Position numbers and translations under genes: made by a program. Source: Paenibacillus sp. MBLB1832 (GTDB lineage Bacteria; Bacillota; Bacilli; Paenibacillales; NBRC-103111). From it: DNA of 64,000 nt. Below are positions 52,992 through 61,467 of the stretch, piece after piece. The stretch spans positions 1,693,001 to 1,757,000 of the forward strand of contig NZ_CP130319.1 of assembly GCF_032271945.1 (NCBI RefSeq), read 5' to 3'. Positions within the stretch are counted from its first letter, which is position 1; every line of letters starts with the position of its first letter. The notes below the pieces were generated by a model that searched no databases, had not been told where the DNA came from, and worked only from the letters and a program-made list of their open reading frames with translations.

Positions 52992-53537
52992 ATGAAATTT
53001 GCAATCTTTACAGTTATGATGCCGCATTACAATCCGATTGAAGCGCTGGATGCCTTGCAACGAGCCGGATATGACGGTGTTGAATGGCGAGTGGCGCAGG
53101 TACAAGCCTTGAGTTGTCAATATGGTATTAAAGGACTTATTTAAATCCATATGGGTAACATTGCAACTAGCGCTTCTGCGGCTCGGCGATTGGTCGATGG
53201 CTTCGATCCTGCCCTGATTGGCGTTATTCATGATGCAGGCAACATGGTATATGAAGGCTTTGAAAATTACCGCATGGGCATTGAAATATTCGGTGAATAT
53301 CTTAGCCATGTGCATATCAAAAATGCACGATGGCTACGCGTTCAAGAGGGAGGCGCAGCACGTTGGCAAGCGGAACCCTCGCCTATTGAAGAAGGTGCAG
53401 CAGACTGGAGCCAGTTGTTAACCGACCTGAAGGCTTCCGGCTATAACGGCTGGCTTAGCTTCGAGGATTTTTCGAATCCTGCTATATCGGAAGAAGCGCT
53501 TGCTCAGCAATTGGCATACGTTCGTTCTTTGCTTTGA
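52992..53537 (+). pseudogene. Sugar phosphate isomerase/epimerase, dead copy
   Basis: A third copy of the isomerase at 33761 and 56405. It begins well (MKFAIFTVMMPHYNPIEALD, AGYDGVEWRVAQV) but then jumps to LSCQYGIKGLI, losing about 110 residues, and the metal-binding Glu of LIEIHMGN is a TAA stop (53142-53144). After the stop the frame is open again (IHMGNIATSASAARRLVDGF; HVHIKNARW; WLSFEDFSNP). It cannot make an active enzyme. Confidence 0.85.
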
Positions 53538-53815
53538 ATAAATTTTGCAAATCAGTACATTCCTACGAATCAAAGGTCCCCTTCGTTGCTTCGATGCTAG
53601 GGACCTTCATGGACCTTACCTCGTATCCTTATGCATACATGATTAATGAAGCGCTTATGGAAGTCTCTTCCAAGCTTAGCTCGTTTCGATTGGTAGAGTC
53701 AGAAGGGCTCACGCATAAGGGAGACTTCTTGCACTATGATAATCCATCGGCCAAACAATTAGGATTGCGGATGGCGAAAGTATGGTTGGAGATCGCCATG
53801 CAAACGGAAGCATAA
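53538..53815 (+). pseudogene. C-terminal fragment of a sialate O-acetylesterase-like (SASA) protein
   Basis: The frame, open from about 53534, reads VPFVASMLGTFMDLTSYPYA, INEALMEVSSKLSSFRLVES and GLTHKGDFLHYDNPSAKQLG, matching the C-terminal part of SGNH-type sialate O-acetylesterases, with the catalytic His in the DxLHYD motif. The nucleophile Ser half is absent and no ribosome site is present. It directly follows the dead isomerase, so this is a scarred junction. Confidence 0.65.
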
Positions 53816-53845
53816 CAGGCTGGTGTATTAAGGGGGGGGGTAACG

Positions 53846-55033
53846 GTGAAAATAAAGCAAATAGAAATAATGAAGATTCCTCCCAGCTGGGTCTGGGTTA
53901 GAGTGGACACTGACGAGGGGATATATGGACTAGGTGAGCCTTATCTAGAAAATCATCCGGATCAAGTGATCTCGGAGGTGCATAGGCTTGTACCCTTATT
54001 AATTGGTGAGGACCCGACTAGAACTGAATATTTGTGGCATAAAATGTACACATCCGGAAGTGGCTATCGCGGGGGGCCCATTAAAATGAGTGCGATTAGC
54101 GGTCTTGATATGGCTTTCTGGGACATTAAAGGTAAAGCCAGCAATCTCCCAATTCACCGCTTGCTAGGTGGCGGTTTTCGCGACAAGGTGAAAATGTATC
54201 GAGCTTGCGGCAGCAAGATGCCGCACTCGGTAGATCCGGGAGATCCATACCGTTTGGGATTGAAGAGTAATCATGGGGAACAGAAAAGTGAGGCCCGCAA
54301 TTATTATGAGGTTGCCAAAATCCTTGTTGAAGAATGGGGATTTCAATGCTTAAAGTTGCATTTTGACATGGGTGAAAGTATCGAAGGGCAGCTTAAGATC
54401 AAGCAATTTATCGAAATTGTAGAGGCTGTTCGAGAGGCTGTTGGTTATGCAGTCGACATTGCCATTGATATTCATAATCCACATCCGCGTTCAGGATTAA
54501 AGCTTGCTCAAGCACTTGAGCCGTATTTCCCTCTGTTTCTTGAAGAACCTATTCCAATGGAGCGCATAGATCAGTTACGGCAAGTCGTTGATGGGACAAC
54601 CATTCCGATTGCTGCTGGGGAGCGCTGGATGGGGAAATGGGCGTTTCACGAGGCGATACAAAAGGGAGCAGCCGTATTGCAACCTGACATTGCCCATGCA
54701 GGAGGATTTACCGAATTGAAGAAAATAGCTGGGATGGCAGAGGCTGCTTTTGCTACAATGGCACCCCATTGTCCACTTAGCCCTTTAAGTATCGCTGCCT
54801 CCATACAGTTGGCTGCCAGTATTCCTAACTTTCTTGTACAAGAACACAACGAGGTGAATGACGCTCGCGTTAATGGTCAAACGGTTATCGGTCTTGGATA
54901 CTTTCAAAATCCGTTCGTACTTGACAACACAGGCTGTGTTGCTGTACCGGAGAAACCTGGACTTGGAATTGAACTCTCTTCTGAAGGGTTGGAAACAATC
55001 ATGAGCAAACCCTGGTCGGTTGTGCGGGGGTAA
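53846..55033 (+). CDS. Mandelate racemase/muconate lactonizing family dehydratase (galactonate dehydratase-like)
   Basis: 395 residues of the enolase superfamily: N-terminal capping domain (WVWVRVDTDEGIYGLGEPYL), barrel with metal ligands Asp208 (IDIHNPHPR, also His210), Glu233 (LEEPIP) and Glu259 (AAGERWM), and catalytic His308 (MAPHCPLSP). This pattern is that of the DgoD/mandelate racemase subgroup, which dehydrates acid sugars. It would feed an aldonic acid into a 2-keto-3-deoxy pathway. GTG at 53846 follows a G9 run (53832-53840) serving as ribosome site; length changes there could alter translation. Confidence 0.8.
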   Translation: MKIKQIEIMKIPPSWVWVRVDTDEGIYGLGEPYLENHPDQVISEVHRLVPLLIGEDPTRTEYLWHKMYTSGSGYRGGPIKMSAISGLDMAFWDIKGKASNLPIHRLLGGGFRDKVKMYRACGSKMPHSVDPGDPYRLGLKSNHGEQKSEARNYYEVAKILVEEWGFQCLKLHFDMGESIEGQLKIKQFIEIVEAVREAVGYAVDIAIDIHNPHPRSGLKLAQALEPYFPLFLEEPIPMERIDQLRQVVDGTTIPIAAGERWMGKWAFHEAIQKGAAVLQPDIAHAGGFTELKKIAGMAEAAFATMAPHCPLSPLSIAASIQLAASIPNFLVQEHNEVNDARVNGQTVIGLGYFQNPFVLDNTGCVAVPEKPGLGIELSSEGLETIMSKPWSVVRG

Positions 55034-55070
55034 GGCTTATGAGAGCAACTCCCACTCACGCATTATTGTA

Positions 55071-55114
55071 AAAAAAGCTCAAGTGACGTCAAATTGGCGT
55101 CCTTGAGCTTTTTT
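55071..55114. terminator. Bidirectional terminator
   Basis: AAAAAAGCTCAAG (55071-55083) pairs with CTTGAGCTTTTTT (55102-55114). It lies between the convergent dehydratase and DUF418 genes. Confidence 0.8.
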
Positions 55115-55144
55115 GGTGATAGATCTTGGCTTCATTGTTGCATA

Positions 55145-56359
55145 CTATTGTATCCTCGAATAGGTCACAGAACGCCATACTCGTTCCAGAGGGCCCATTC
55201 GGAACCGTTGCAGCCACCATCTAGAAATACCAATCTGCAACACATATACCACAATAGCGATAAGTAGAGCTTGCCAAGTTTGCACTTGACCATAAAGTCC
55301 TAAGCCATACCCATAAAACAAGATGGAATAAACGACGGATTGACATACATAGTTCGTTAGTGCCATTCTGCCCGGATAAGCAAGGGGTGCGAGAATTCTA
55401 CCCCATCTTGAATGGCGGCATAACAACACAAGGGAGGAAGCCAAGCCAAGCGAGATGAGAGGGCCCATCAGTGTTTGATTGTAGAACAAGAACAGCACAC
55501 CTGTGATTGCTGGCGTGTAATGAAAAAATAGCAAAGTAATGACATTTAGCGGTATGCCGATGCCGAGTCCCCACTTGGCTATTTTACGAAATAAGGGCAT
55601 GTACTTGTCTACGTTCTGAACAATCCCGGTCTTACCTGTGTATAAACCAAGCAGGAACATGCCTAGCACAGTGGGTATTCTTGAAAGCAGCAAAGGAAAT
55701 ACATCGATATAAGACTGAAGTCGCTCGTTGGCAAGCTGAAAAAAAGTTCCTTTGCTGATGACACCAATGCTTTCTTGTTGACCCTCTCGAAACATTTCTA
55801 TAAAAGAGGCATCAGCTTGCGCAAGAGTGGCATCAAAGCTTGTGAACAGCCTAAGCGCTGTCACACTGATTAAACAAAACGTCACAAGCAACGTCATGCA
55901 GCCAAGAAGAAGTAGGGCCCATCGTAACAAGGTTGATTTCTTCAACTTCCTGAACATAAGCAGCAGTATGCCTACCATTGCATATAACAGTAAGATATCA
56001 CCGTCCCAAAGCAGAATAATGTGAAGGAAGCCTATCACAGCCAGGCCTAACATTCTGCGAGAAAATTGCGGGATGATGCGATTGCCGCGTTGTTCGGCAC
56101 GAATCATTTGGATGGCAAAGCCTAGTCCGAATAAGAAGGAAAACAAAGTAAAAAATTTGGATTCCACCAAAAGCAAAAGTAGCTGTGTAAGCCAGTTATT
56201 GAGTACGTCACCACTTGCAACAAAGCCAGGAGGTCCGCCAGGTGTGAACGAAGCAATATTGATCGTGAAGATGCCAAAAAGTGCAAAGCCGCGAATCACG
56301 TCAAGTATCTCAATGCGTTCGTGAATGGCGATAGATAAGGCTGGTTGATTAGACTTCAT
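55145..56359 (-). CDS. DUF418 (YeiB-like) multipass membrane protein
   Basis: 404 residues from ATG 56359 (AGAGG upstream). About ten hydrophobic helices. IEILDVIRGFALFGIFTINI at the start and FTLFSFLFGLGFAIQM are typical of the YeiB/DUF418 family, and LAYPGRMALTNYVCQSV is the C-terminal signature. Function is unproven; related to acyltransferase-3 and heparan N-acetyltransferase-like membrane proteins. It follows the isomerase by 45 bp on the same strand, so the two are probably co-transcribed. Confidence 0.8.
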   Translation of the reverse strand: MKSNQPALSIAIHERIEILDVIRGFALFGIFTINIASFTPGGPPGFVASGDVLNNWLTQLLLLLVESKFFTLFSFLFGLGFAIQMIRAEQRGNRIIPQFSRRMLGLAVIGFLHIILLWDGDILLLYAMVGILLLMFRKLKKSTLLRWALLLLGCMTLLVTFCLISVTALRLFTSFDATLAQADASFIEMFREGQQESIGVISKGTFFQLANERLQSYIDVFPLLLSRIPTVLGMFLLGLYTGKTGIVQNVDKYMPLFRKIAKWGLGIGIPLNVITLLFFHYTPAITGVLFLFYNQTLMGPLISLGLASSLVLLCRHSRWGRILAPLAYPGRMALTNYVCQSVVYSILFYGYGLGLYGQVQTWQALLIAIVVYVLQIGISRWWLQRFRMGPLERVWRSVTYSRIQ

Positions 56360-56404
56360 TTGGGTAACCTCTTTCAGCAAGCAGGAATATTTGAAGTCCT
56401 CTGG

Positions 56405-57247
56405 TTAGATCAAATTCTTCAAGTACGCCAAATTCGTAGCTAGCGAAGCTTGCGTAGGCGCAGGATCAGAGAAATCCTCAAAGCTTAGCCACCCATCATA
56501 GCCTACTGCTCGAAGATCTGCAAGCAGCTGTTTGAGCTCAGCGCTACCTTCACGTAGTGGTGCCGATTCTGCACGCCATTTGACTCCGTTGCTATCCTTG
56601 TCCAGAACCCATCTTGCATTTTTAATATGCACATGACCCAGGTATTCGCCTAAGATTTCGAGCCCCATTCGGTAATTCTCGAAGCCTTCGTAAACCATAT
56701 TGCCAGCATCGTGAATAACACCAATATGCGCTGGGTTGAAACCCTCTACCAGACGTCTCGCTCCAGAGGCACTAGCAGCAATATTCCCCATGTGGGTTTC
56801 AATAAGTCCCTTAATCCCATAATGCTGACTGAGCGATTGCACACCACTTAGATAAGCTCGCCCTTTGGCAAGAAGCTCACCGTAAGTATGGGTGCGATCA
56901 TACATGGGTACGCCGACGCGAATCGAAGGGGACCCAAGCGCTTGCGCGATCCTCATATCCCGATCCACTCCTTCCAAATCTCCTACCTGCAAATAGCTGC
57001 CAAGATTAGTTGCGACTAGCCCTCTGCGACTTGTTTCTTCACGTAAATCGGCTAATTGTTGGGATGTGGATGACGTATCTATGGTTGCTAAATTATTCCC
57101 CCAGAATGAAGGTGTTTCCCTGGTAAGCGCAGGATTCAACTTCGTTACGCGCCATTCAACGCCGTTATAGCCGGCTTTGTGCAGCACATCCAGTGCTTGA
57201 ATTGGACTGTAATTCGGCAGCATGACTGTAAAGACAGCAATTTTCAT
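56405..57247 (-). CDS. Sugar phosphate isomerase/epimerase (second intact copy)
   Basis: 280 residues, homologous along its length to the protein at 33761: AGYNGVEWRVTKLNPAL, TNLGSYLQVG, LIETHMGNIAASASGARRLV, VIHDAGNMVYEGFENYRMGL, HVHIKNARW, WLSFEDFSD. The metal-ligand positions are all present. It is divergent from the FAD-oxidoreductase operon at 57579, with operator-like repeats between them, which suggests joint control. Confidence 0.85.
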   Translation of the reverse strand: MKIAVFTVMLPNYSPIQALDVLHKAGYNGVEWRVTKLNPALTRETPSFWGNNLATIDTSSTSQQLADLREETSRRGLVATNLGSYLQVGDLEGVDRDMRIAQALGSPSIRVGVPMYDRTHTYGELLAKGRAYLSGVQSLSQHYGIKGLIETHMGNIAASASGARRLVEGFNPAHIGVIHDAGNMVYEGFENYRMGLEILGEYLGHVHIKNARWVLDKDSNGVKWRAESAPLREGSAELKQLLADLRAVGYDGWLSFEDFSDPAPTQASLATNLAYLKNLI

Positions 57248-57320
57248 AAAAAGAGTTCTCCCTTGTTGTTCGTATAGTCTACCATTATTTTAAGTGGCGT
57301 AGACGGCGATTGAAATAGAC

Positions 57321-57352
57321 ATGTTTTGCACAACGAACGATTAGCAAAACAT
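57321..57352. promoter_or_regulatory. Inverted repeat in the 57.25-57.58-kb divergent region
   Basis: ATGTTTTGC (57321-57329) and GCAAAACAT (57344-57352) are perfect inverted arms with a 14-nt spacer, arm centres 23 bp apart, spacing typical of two major-groove contacts. Candidate operator between isomerase and FAD operon. Confidence 0.5.
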
Positions 57353-57394
57353 ATTTCATAAAAGCAGAAATGGTCAAGGAGGTATGTCGGCATC

Positions 57395-57431
57395 ATACAC
57401 ATTTCTTGTTAGCTATATACATCATTTGCAG
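57395..57431 (+). promoter_or_regulatory. ATACA-type direct repeats, candidate AraC operator
   Basis: ATACACATTTCTTG (57395-57408) and ATACATCATTTGCAG (57417-57431) start 22 bp apart in the same direction. The first matches ATACACATTCCTTG at 60335 at 13 of 14 bases. AraC-type operators are often direct half-sites about two turns apart. Confidence 0.45.
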
Positions 57432-57578
57432 ATGGAGGAAGGCGCAAAACTTGTTAGTTCTGCAAGCAATGTGAATAGACAGCGTAAAAAGTCCAGCATA
57501 AAATGAACAGTGTTCTTAATAACCTTTTTGCTTTCATTATTTAATTCAACTATTAGATGTATGAGGAGTGTGAGTGAG

Positions 57579-58436
57579 ATGAATGCCATGACCAAAGTTG
57601 ACTACTACCCATTGCTGGTTTGCGGAGCTACCTTCACTGGAATAGGTGCAGCAGCGGCGGCGGGAGGCAAGGCTATCGTCGTTGAACGGTCTACGAGTGT
57701 AGGCAAGGAATATATTGAAGCGATTCATCACGGTGAAAGGTTGGACCAGCAGTTAAAGACAGCATTCGTGGCCAATTTTGCTGACGATTTACGCAATCGG
57801 AATCTGCTTGAGGGCCATGGTCCTCTGCATCTTCCAGGTGTTCATCCTGTTCTGTGCAACACGATTCAAAAACTTGGATTAAACGTCCTCTTCGGCACCA
57901 TAATTCTTGAGGTCACACCACACCAGCAAGGGGGCTATGAAGTGGTCTTGCATAACATTGGAGGCCATAGAACAATTCGGGTAGACGAGATTCTGGACAC
58001 AACCTCACTCCGTCGATCGACGCCGGAGGATCTGTATAAACCTGTTCGCAAATGGCTGAACGCTTATGTGCATCCATCCAGGTCGTCTGGAGATATTCCT
58101 GTTCCTTACACGGAGAGCTTTACGTTGCGAAAGGGAAGGTTTCCCTCGGAGTTCATTCTTTCACTAGAGCTTGAGCCGAATTGCGACTGGGCTTCGGCCA
58201 GAAAAGCGTATAATGAATTGTGGGTAAACCGTCCTCCAGAATGGCATGATTGGACTATTGCCGCCATTGCAGACCAGTTCGTCTATGAGATTCCGAAGGG
58301 GTTGCAGCAGCTTGGCTTTCGCTGGAGCTGGCTGCCTTCCCTAGGCTTGTTGAATCCACTTGCGGCAATTGACGAAGGGGTTCATTGGCAAATGTCGAAG
58401 GAGGAAAATGATTATGAACAAATCACAGTTCGTTAA
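57579..58436 (+). CDS. FAD-dependent oxidoreductase, small N-terminal-type subunit
   Basis: 285 residues from ATG 57579 (GAGGAGTG upstream). The N-terminus has a dinucleotide-binding pattern YPLLVCGATFTGIGAAAAAG with the acidic VVERS at the second strand. Later parts (RKWLNAYVHPSRSSGDIPVP; WHDWTIAAIADQFVYEIPKG) are not familiar. It overlaps the next, larger FAD protein by 23 nt in another frame, so the two are coupled and may form one complex. Confidence 0.65.
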   Translation: MNAMTKVDYYPLLVCGATFTGIGAAAAAGGKAIVVERSTSVGKEYIEAIHHGERLDQQLKTAFVANFADDLRNRNLLEGHGPLHLPGVHPVLCNTIQKLGLNVLFGTIILEVTPHQQGGYEVVLHNIGGHRTIRVDEILDTTSLRRSTPEDLYKPVRKWLNAYVHPSRSSGDIPVPYTESFTLRKGRFPSEFILSLELEPNCDWASARKAYNELWVNRPPEWHDWTIAAIADQFVYEIPKGLQQLGFRWSWLPSLGLLNPLAAIDEGVHWQMSKEENDYEQITVR

Positions 58437-60306
58437 TGGCGTTATCCAACAATTTGCTTATTCGAAGATGATTCCAACAAGCTATGATGTGATTGTCGTA
58501 GGACTCGGAACAGCCGGATCCATTGCAGCTATCAGCGCTGCACGAAGAGGTCTGCGAGTGTTGGGGATTGAACAGCTTGCTTGTATGGGGGGCACTGGAA
58601 CGGCCGGCAGCGTTCTTGGGTATTATTTTGGTTCGAGAGGCGGGCTCGCGGAAACACTGGATACGAAGGTGTCTGAGATGGAGAAGAGGGCCTACACGCC
58701 TTGCCCAGGGGTGAACGGCGAAGTCAAAAAGCTTGTCCTTGAACAAGCTGCAATTGAAGCCGGTGTCAGCTTGAACTATACATGCACCGTTACTGGTGTT
58801 CTCATGGATGGAAGTCAGGTGCGAGGCATCGAATGGATGTCCCCTGATGGGAGACAGGCCGCGCTTGCTTCCGTAGTCATTGATGCTACTGGAAATGCTG
58901 ACGTGTGTCGGATGGCCGGCTGCTCTTTCCGTGGAGGTCGCGAGTTCGACGGTCAAGCTCAACCTTATTCAAACGTCGTCGTTAAGCTCGTCGATGGTAA
59001 AGTAAGGAATCATTATACCGACTCGGGCTACGTCATTCCACATAACCCGGAAAGTGTTTCTGAAGCTGTAGTTTCCTCCGCTCTCTTGCCGACTCATCTG
59101 AAGGATCGGTATGATGATAACGAGCGTCTTCTGAAGATCGCTCCACTGCTCGGCATTCGTGAAGGGAATTTCATTGTAGGCGAAGAGCAGGTTACTTTTA
59201 AAGACTTCCTGGATGAGAAGTATGCTAAGAAGCCGGTATTTTTCGCATATTCCAATGCCGACAATCACAGTAAGGATATTGCCTTTGAGAGTGAAATTCA
59301 ACAGGACTGGGTAGTAGCTGCCAGTATGTGGGGCTTTAACTTTACCGTTCCAGTGCCTTTGGGAGCCTTGATTCCGCAAGGTTATGAAGGCCTGATGGTT
59401 GCTGGGCGCAGCCTTGCTGTCGATCATGATCTGGCTTCCTGTATCCGAATGAAACGAGATATGCAGAAGAGCGGCGAAGTGGCAGGCCAGGCTGCTTATC
59501 TGGCCATCAAGCACAAGCTTTCTCTTAAGGATGTTCCTTACGAAGAGCTGGTCGAGCTGCTCATGGAGTCGGGGTGCCTTAGCAAGAACGACCAAGTCAC
59601 ATTTAAGGAAGCGTATTCCTGGGATGATGAACAGAGTCGCTTAGTAAAGTGGTTGATGGATTCTGCCTCTATCCAGGCTGGACTATCTGGAGATCGGCCG
59701 GGACTGGCGATGTGGTCGGCTAAACGGTTAGGTTCGAAGTATAGAGATGCTCTGGTGCAGTGGAGTCAGGAGGCTGCTCATCCCCAGCTGCAGCGTCAAA
59801 GTGCAATGACCTTGGCGCTCATGGGCGATATGTCAGCCGCTCCGGTGCTTCGTCAAATTGTGCTTGAGAGAGATCCTTATGTACCGAAAACGAGCCGGAA
59901 ATACAATCAGGTTCGTGGTTATGCAGCCATATTTTTACTTGGCAAACTAGGTGATCTGGATAGTGTGCCTGAGCTGATCCGAATAATGGAAGATCCTGGC
60001 GAGTTGTGCTTGGCCGACAATAACCGAGAGTTCATCTTGAACGAAACGGAGCTCCGATTCCAATACATTTCATTTGCGCTCGTGGCCTTAACCCGAATCG
60101 GAGATAAGCATGAGGAAGCTCGGCATCAAATCTCGGTTGCCTTTCAAAAATTGGCTAATCGACTAGACGGAAGCTTAATCATCACGTTTAAGGGATCGAC
60201 GGAAGTGACGAAAGCGATTACCTTCGTTATGGATGCCAAAATTCGCAGTTGGATCGAGCAAACCCAAGCCAAGTGGGGAATTCCTATAACATCAATGCAC
60301 GCCTAA
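58414..60306 (+). CDS. FAD-dependent oxidoreductase (FAD_oxidored family) with helical repeat tail
   Basis: 630 residues from ATG 58414 (AAGGAGG upstream). FAD-binding motif YDVIVVGLGTAGSIAAISAA, then GIEQLACMGGTGTAGSVLGY and IDATGNADVCRMAGC, and the C-terminal FAD contact GLMVAGRSLAVDHDLASCIR. After about residue 420 comes a helical, HEAT-like region (LQRQSAMTLALMGDMSAAPV; YAAIFLLGKLGDLDSVPELI), unusual for the family. No signal peptide. Position beside isomerase, dehydratase and sugar importer suggests oxidation of an imported sugar; substrate unknown. Confidence 0.8.
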   Translation: MNKSQFVNGVIQQFAYSKMIPTSYDVIVVGLGTAGSIAAISAARRGLRVLGIEQLACMGGTGTAGSVLGYYFGSRGGLAETLDTKVSEMEKRAYTPCPGVNGEVKKLVLEQAAIEAGVSLNYTCTVTGVLMDGSQVRGIEWMSPDGRQAALASVVIDATGNADVCRMAGCSFRGGREFDGQAQPYSNVVVKLVDGKVRNHYTDSGYVIPHNPESVSEAVVSSALLPTHLKDRYDDNERLLKIAPLLGIREGNFIVGEEQVTFKDFLDEKYAKKPVFFAYSNADNHSKDIAFESEIQQDWVVAASMWGFNFTVPVPLGALIPQGYEGLMVAGRSLAVDHDLASCIRMKRDMQKSGEVAGQAAYLAIKHKLSLKDVPYEELVELLMESGCLSKNDQVTFKEAYSWDDEQSRLVKWLMDSASIQAGLSGDRPGLAMWSAKRLGSKYRDALVQWSQEAAHPQLQRQSAMTLALMGDMSAAPVLRQIVLERDPYVPKTSRKYNQVRGYAAIFLLGKLGDLDSVPELIRIMEDPGELCLADNNREFILNETELRFQYISFALVALTRIGDKHEEARHQISVAFQKLANRLDGSLIITFKGSTEVTKAITFVMDAKIRSWIEQTQAKWGIPITSMHA

Positions 60307-60317
60307 CTACAGTCTGG

Positions 60318-60351
60318 ATACACATCCTTTGCAAATACACATTCCTTGCGC
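60318..60351 (+). promoter_or_regulatory. Tandem 17-bp direct repeat upstream of the 60.5-kb importer
   Basis: ATACACATCCTTTGCAA (60318-60334) and ATACACATTCCTTGCGC (60335-60351) lie head to tail, 13 of 17 bases matching. The motif also occurs at 57395 and, weaker, at 26238 upstream of the paralogous cluster. Candidate AraC-type operator. Confidence 0.55.
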
Positions 60352-60470
60352 TAAGAAAGTTAGTTCATATAAGTGTGCAAGAACTGAAGATTGTTGCTGA
60401 GAACGCTTTCGATCTATGATGTGTTTAGGGGGTGAGCGGGTGCTAAAACGGAGAGGAGAGGAATCCAGCT

Positions 60471-61433
60471 ATGAAAGAAATTCAAATTGAATCAGTTAGA
60501 GCCATGAAAGGAAAGCAGTCAGCAGGCAAAATAGTACGCCTCTGGCAGCTGTTTCTGAAAGAGAAATATCTATGGCTCCTCGCCTTGCCAGGACTAATCT
60601 ACTTCATTATTTACAAGTATATACCGATGCTGGGGATTGTCATCGCTTTTCAGAAATATGTGCCAACCAAGGGGTTCTTGGGAAGTGACTGGGTAGGTTT
60701 AGACAACTTTATTCAGATTTTTGATTCATCGGAGATTGGCCGTTACTTCATGAACACGCTCATCATTAGCTTTTACCAGATCGTGTTTGCTTTCACGATT
60801 CCCATCGTGATCGCAATTATGCTGAATGAGCTTCGAGTTGTAGCCTTTCAGCGAGTTGTGCAGACGCTGATATATTTGCCCCATTTTTTATCCTGGGTTG
60901 TCGTAGCAGGCATCTTCTACTTGCTGTTTCAAAGTGATGGCTCAATCAATCATTTGCTCCAAAGCTGGGGCATGGAGCCGATTAACCTGTTATCGAACAA
61001 AAGCAATTTTCGTGAAATGCTTGTTATGCAAGTGATATGGAAGGAAGCCGGGTGGGGAACGATCATTTACTTGGCAGCTCTGACGGGAATCGATCCTGAA
61101 CTCTATGAAGCTGCGAAGATCGATGGTGCCGGCCGATTCCGCCAAATTTGGCATATTACGCTTCCTGGCATTCGCTCTACGATTATCATCTTGTTCATTC
61201 TTCGGTTAGGTCACGTGCTGGATGTGGGCTTCGAGCAGGTCTATCTTATGCTGAACTCCTCTGTCTCAGAGGTGGGGGAAATCATCGATTCGTATGTGTA
61301 TCGAGTTGGCGTTGTGAATGGCAACTTCAGCTTTACTACGGCTGTGGGCCTCCTCAAAGGTGTTGTAGGTATGATTCTTATTGTAGGCGCAAATTATTTA
61401 AGCCGCAGAGCAGGGGAAAAAGGGGTTTATTAA
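60471..61433 (+). CDS. ABC glycan importer permease, LplB type (cluster C)
   Basis: 320 residues, six membrane helices, EAA loop LYEAAKIDGAGRFRQIWHIT. It is a close paralogue of the permease at 26352: long stretches such as NTLIISFYQIVFAFT and VIWKEAGWGTIIYLAALTGI are the same. GAGAGGAGAGG precedes ATG 60471. It opens cluster C, which keeps the order permease, binding protein, permease. Confidence 0.9.
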   Translation: MKEIQIESVRAMKGKQSAGKIVRLWQLFLKEKYLWLLALPGLIYFIIYKYIPMLGIVIAFQKYVPTKGFLGSDWVGLDNFIQIFDSSEIGRYFMNTLIISFYQIVFAFTIPIVIAIMLNELRVVAFQRVVQTLIYLPHFLSWVVVAGIFYLLFQSDGSINHLLQSWGMEPINLLSNKSNFREMLVMQVIWKEAGWGTIIYLAALTGIDPELYEAAKIDGAGRFRQIWHITLPGIRSTIIILFILRLGHVLDVGFEQVYLMLNSSVSEVGEIIDSYVYRVGVVNGNFSFTTAVGLLKGVVGMILIVGANYLSRRAGEKGVY

Positions 61434-61467
61434 GTACATTAAACGATAGAAAGAGGCTGAATCATTC

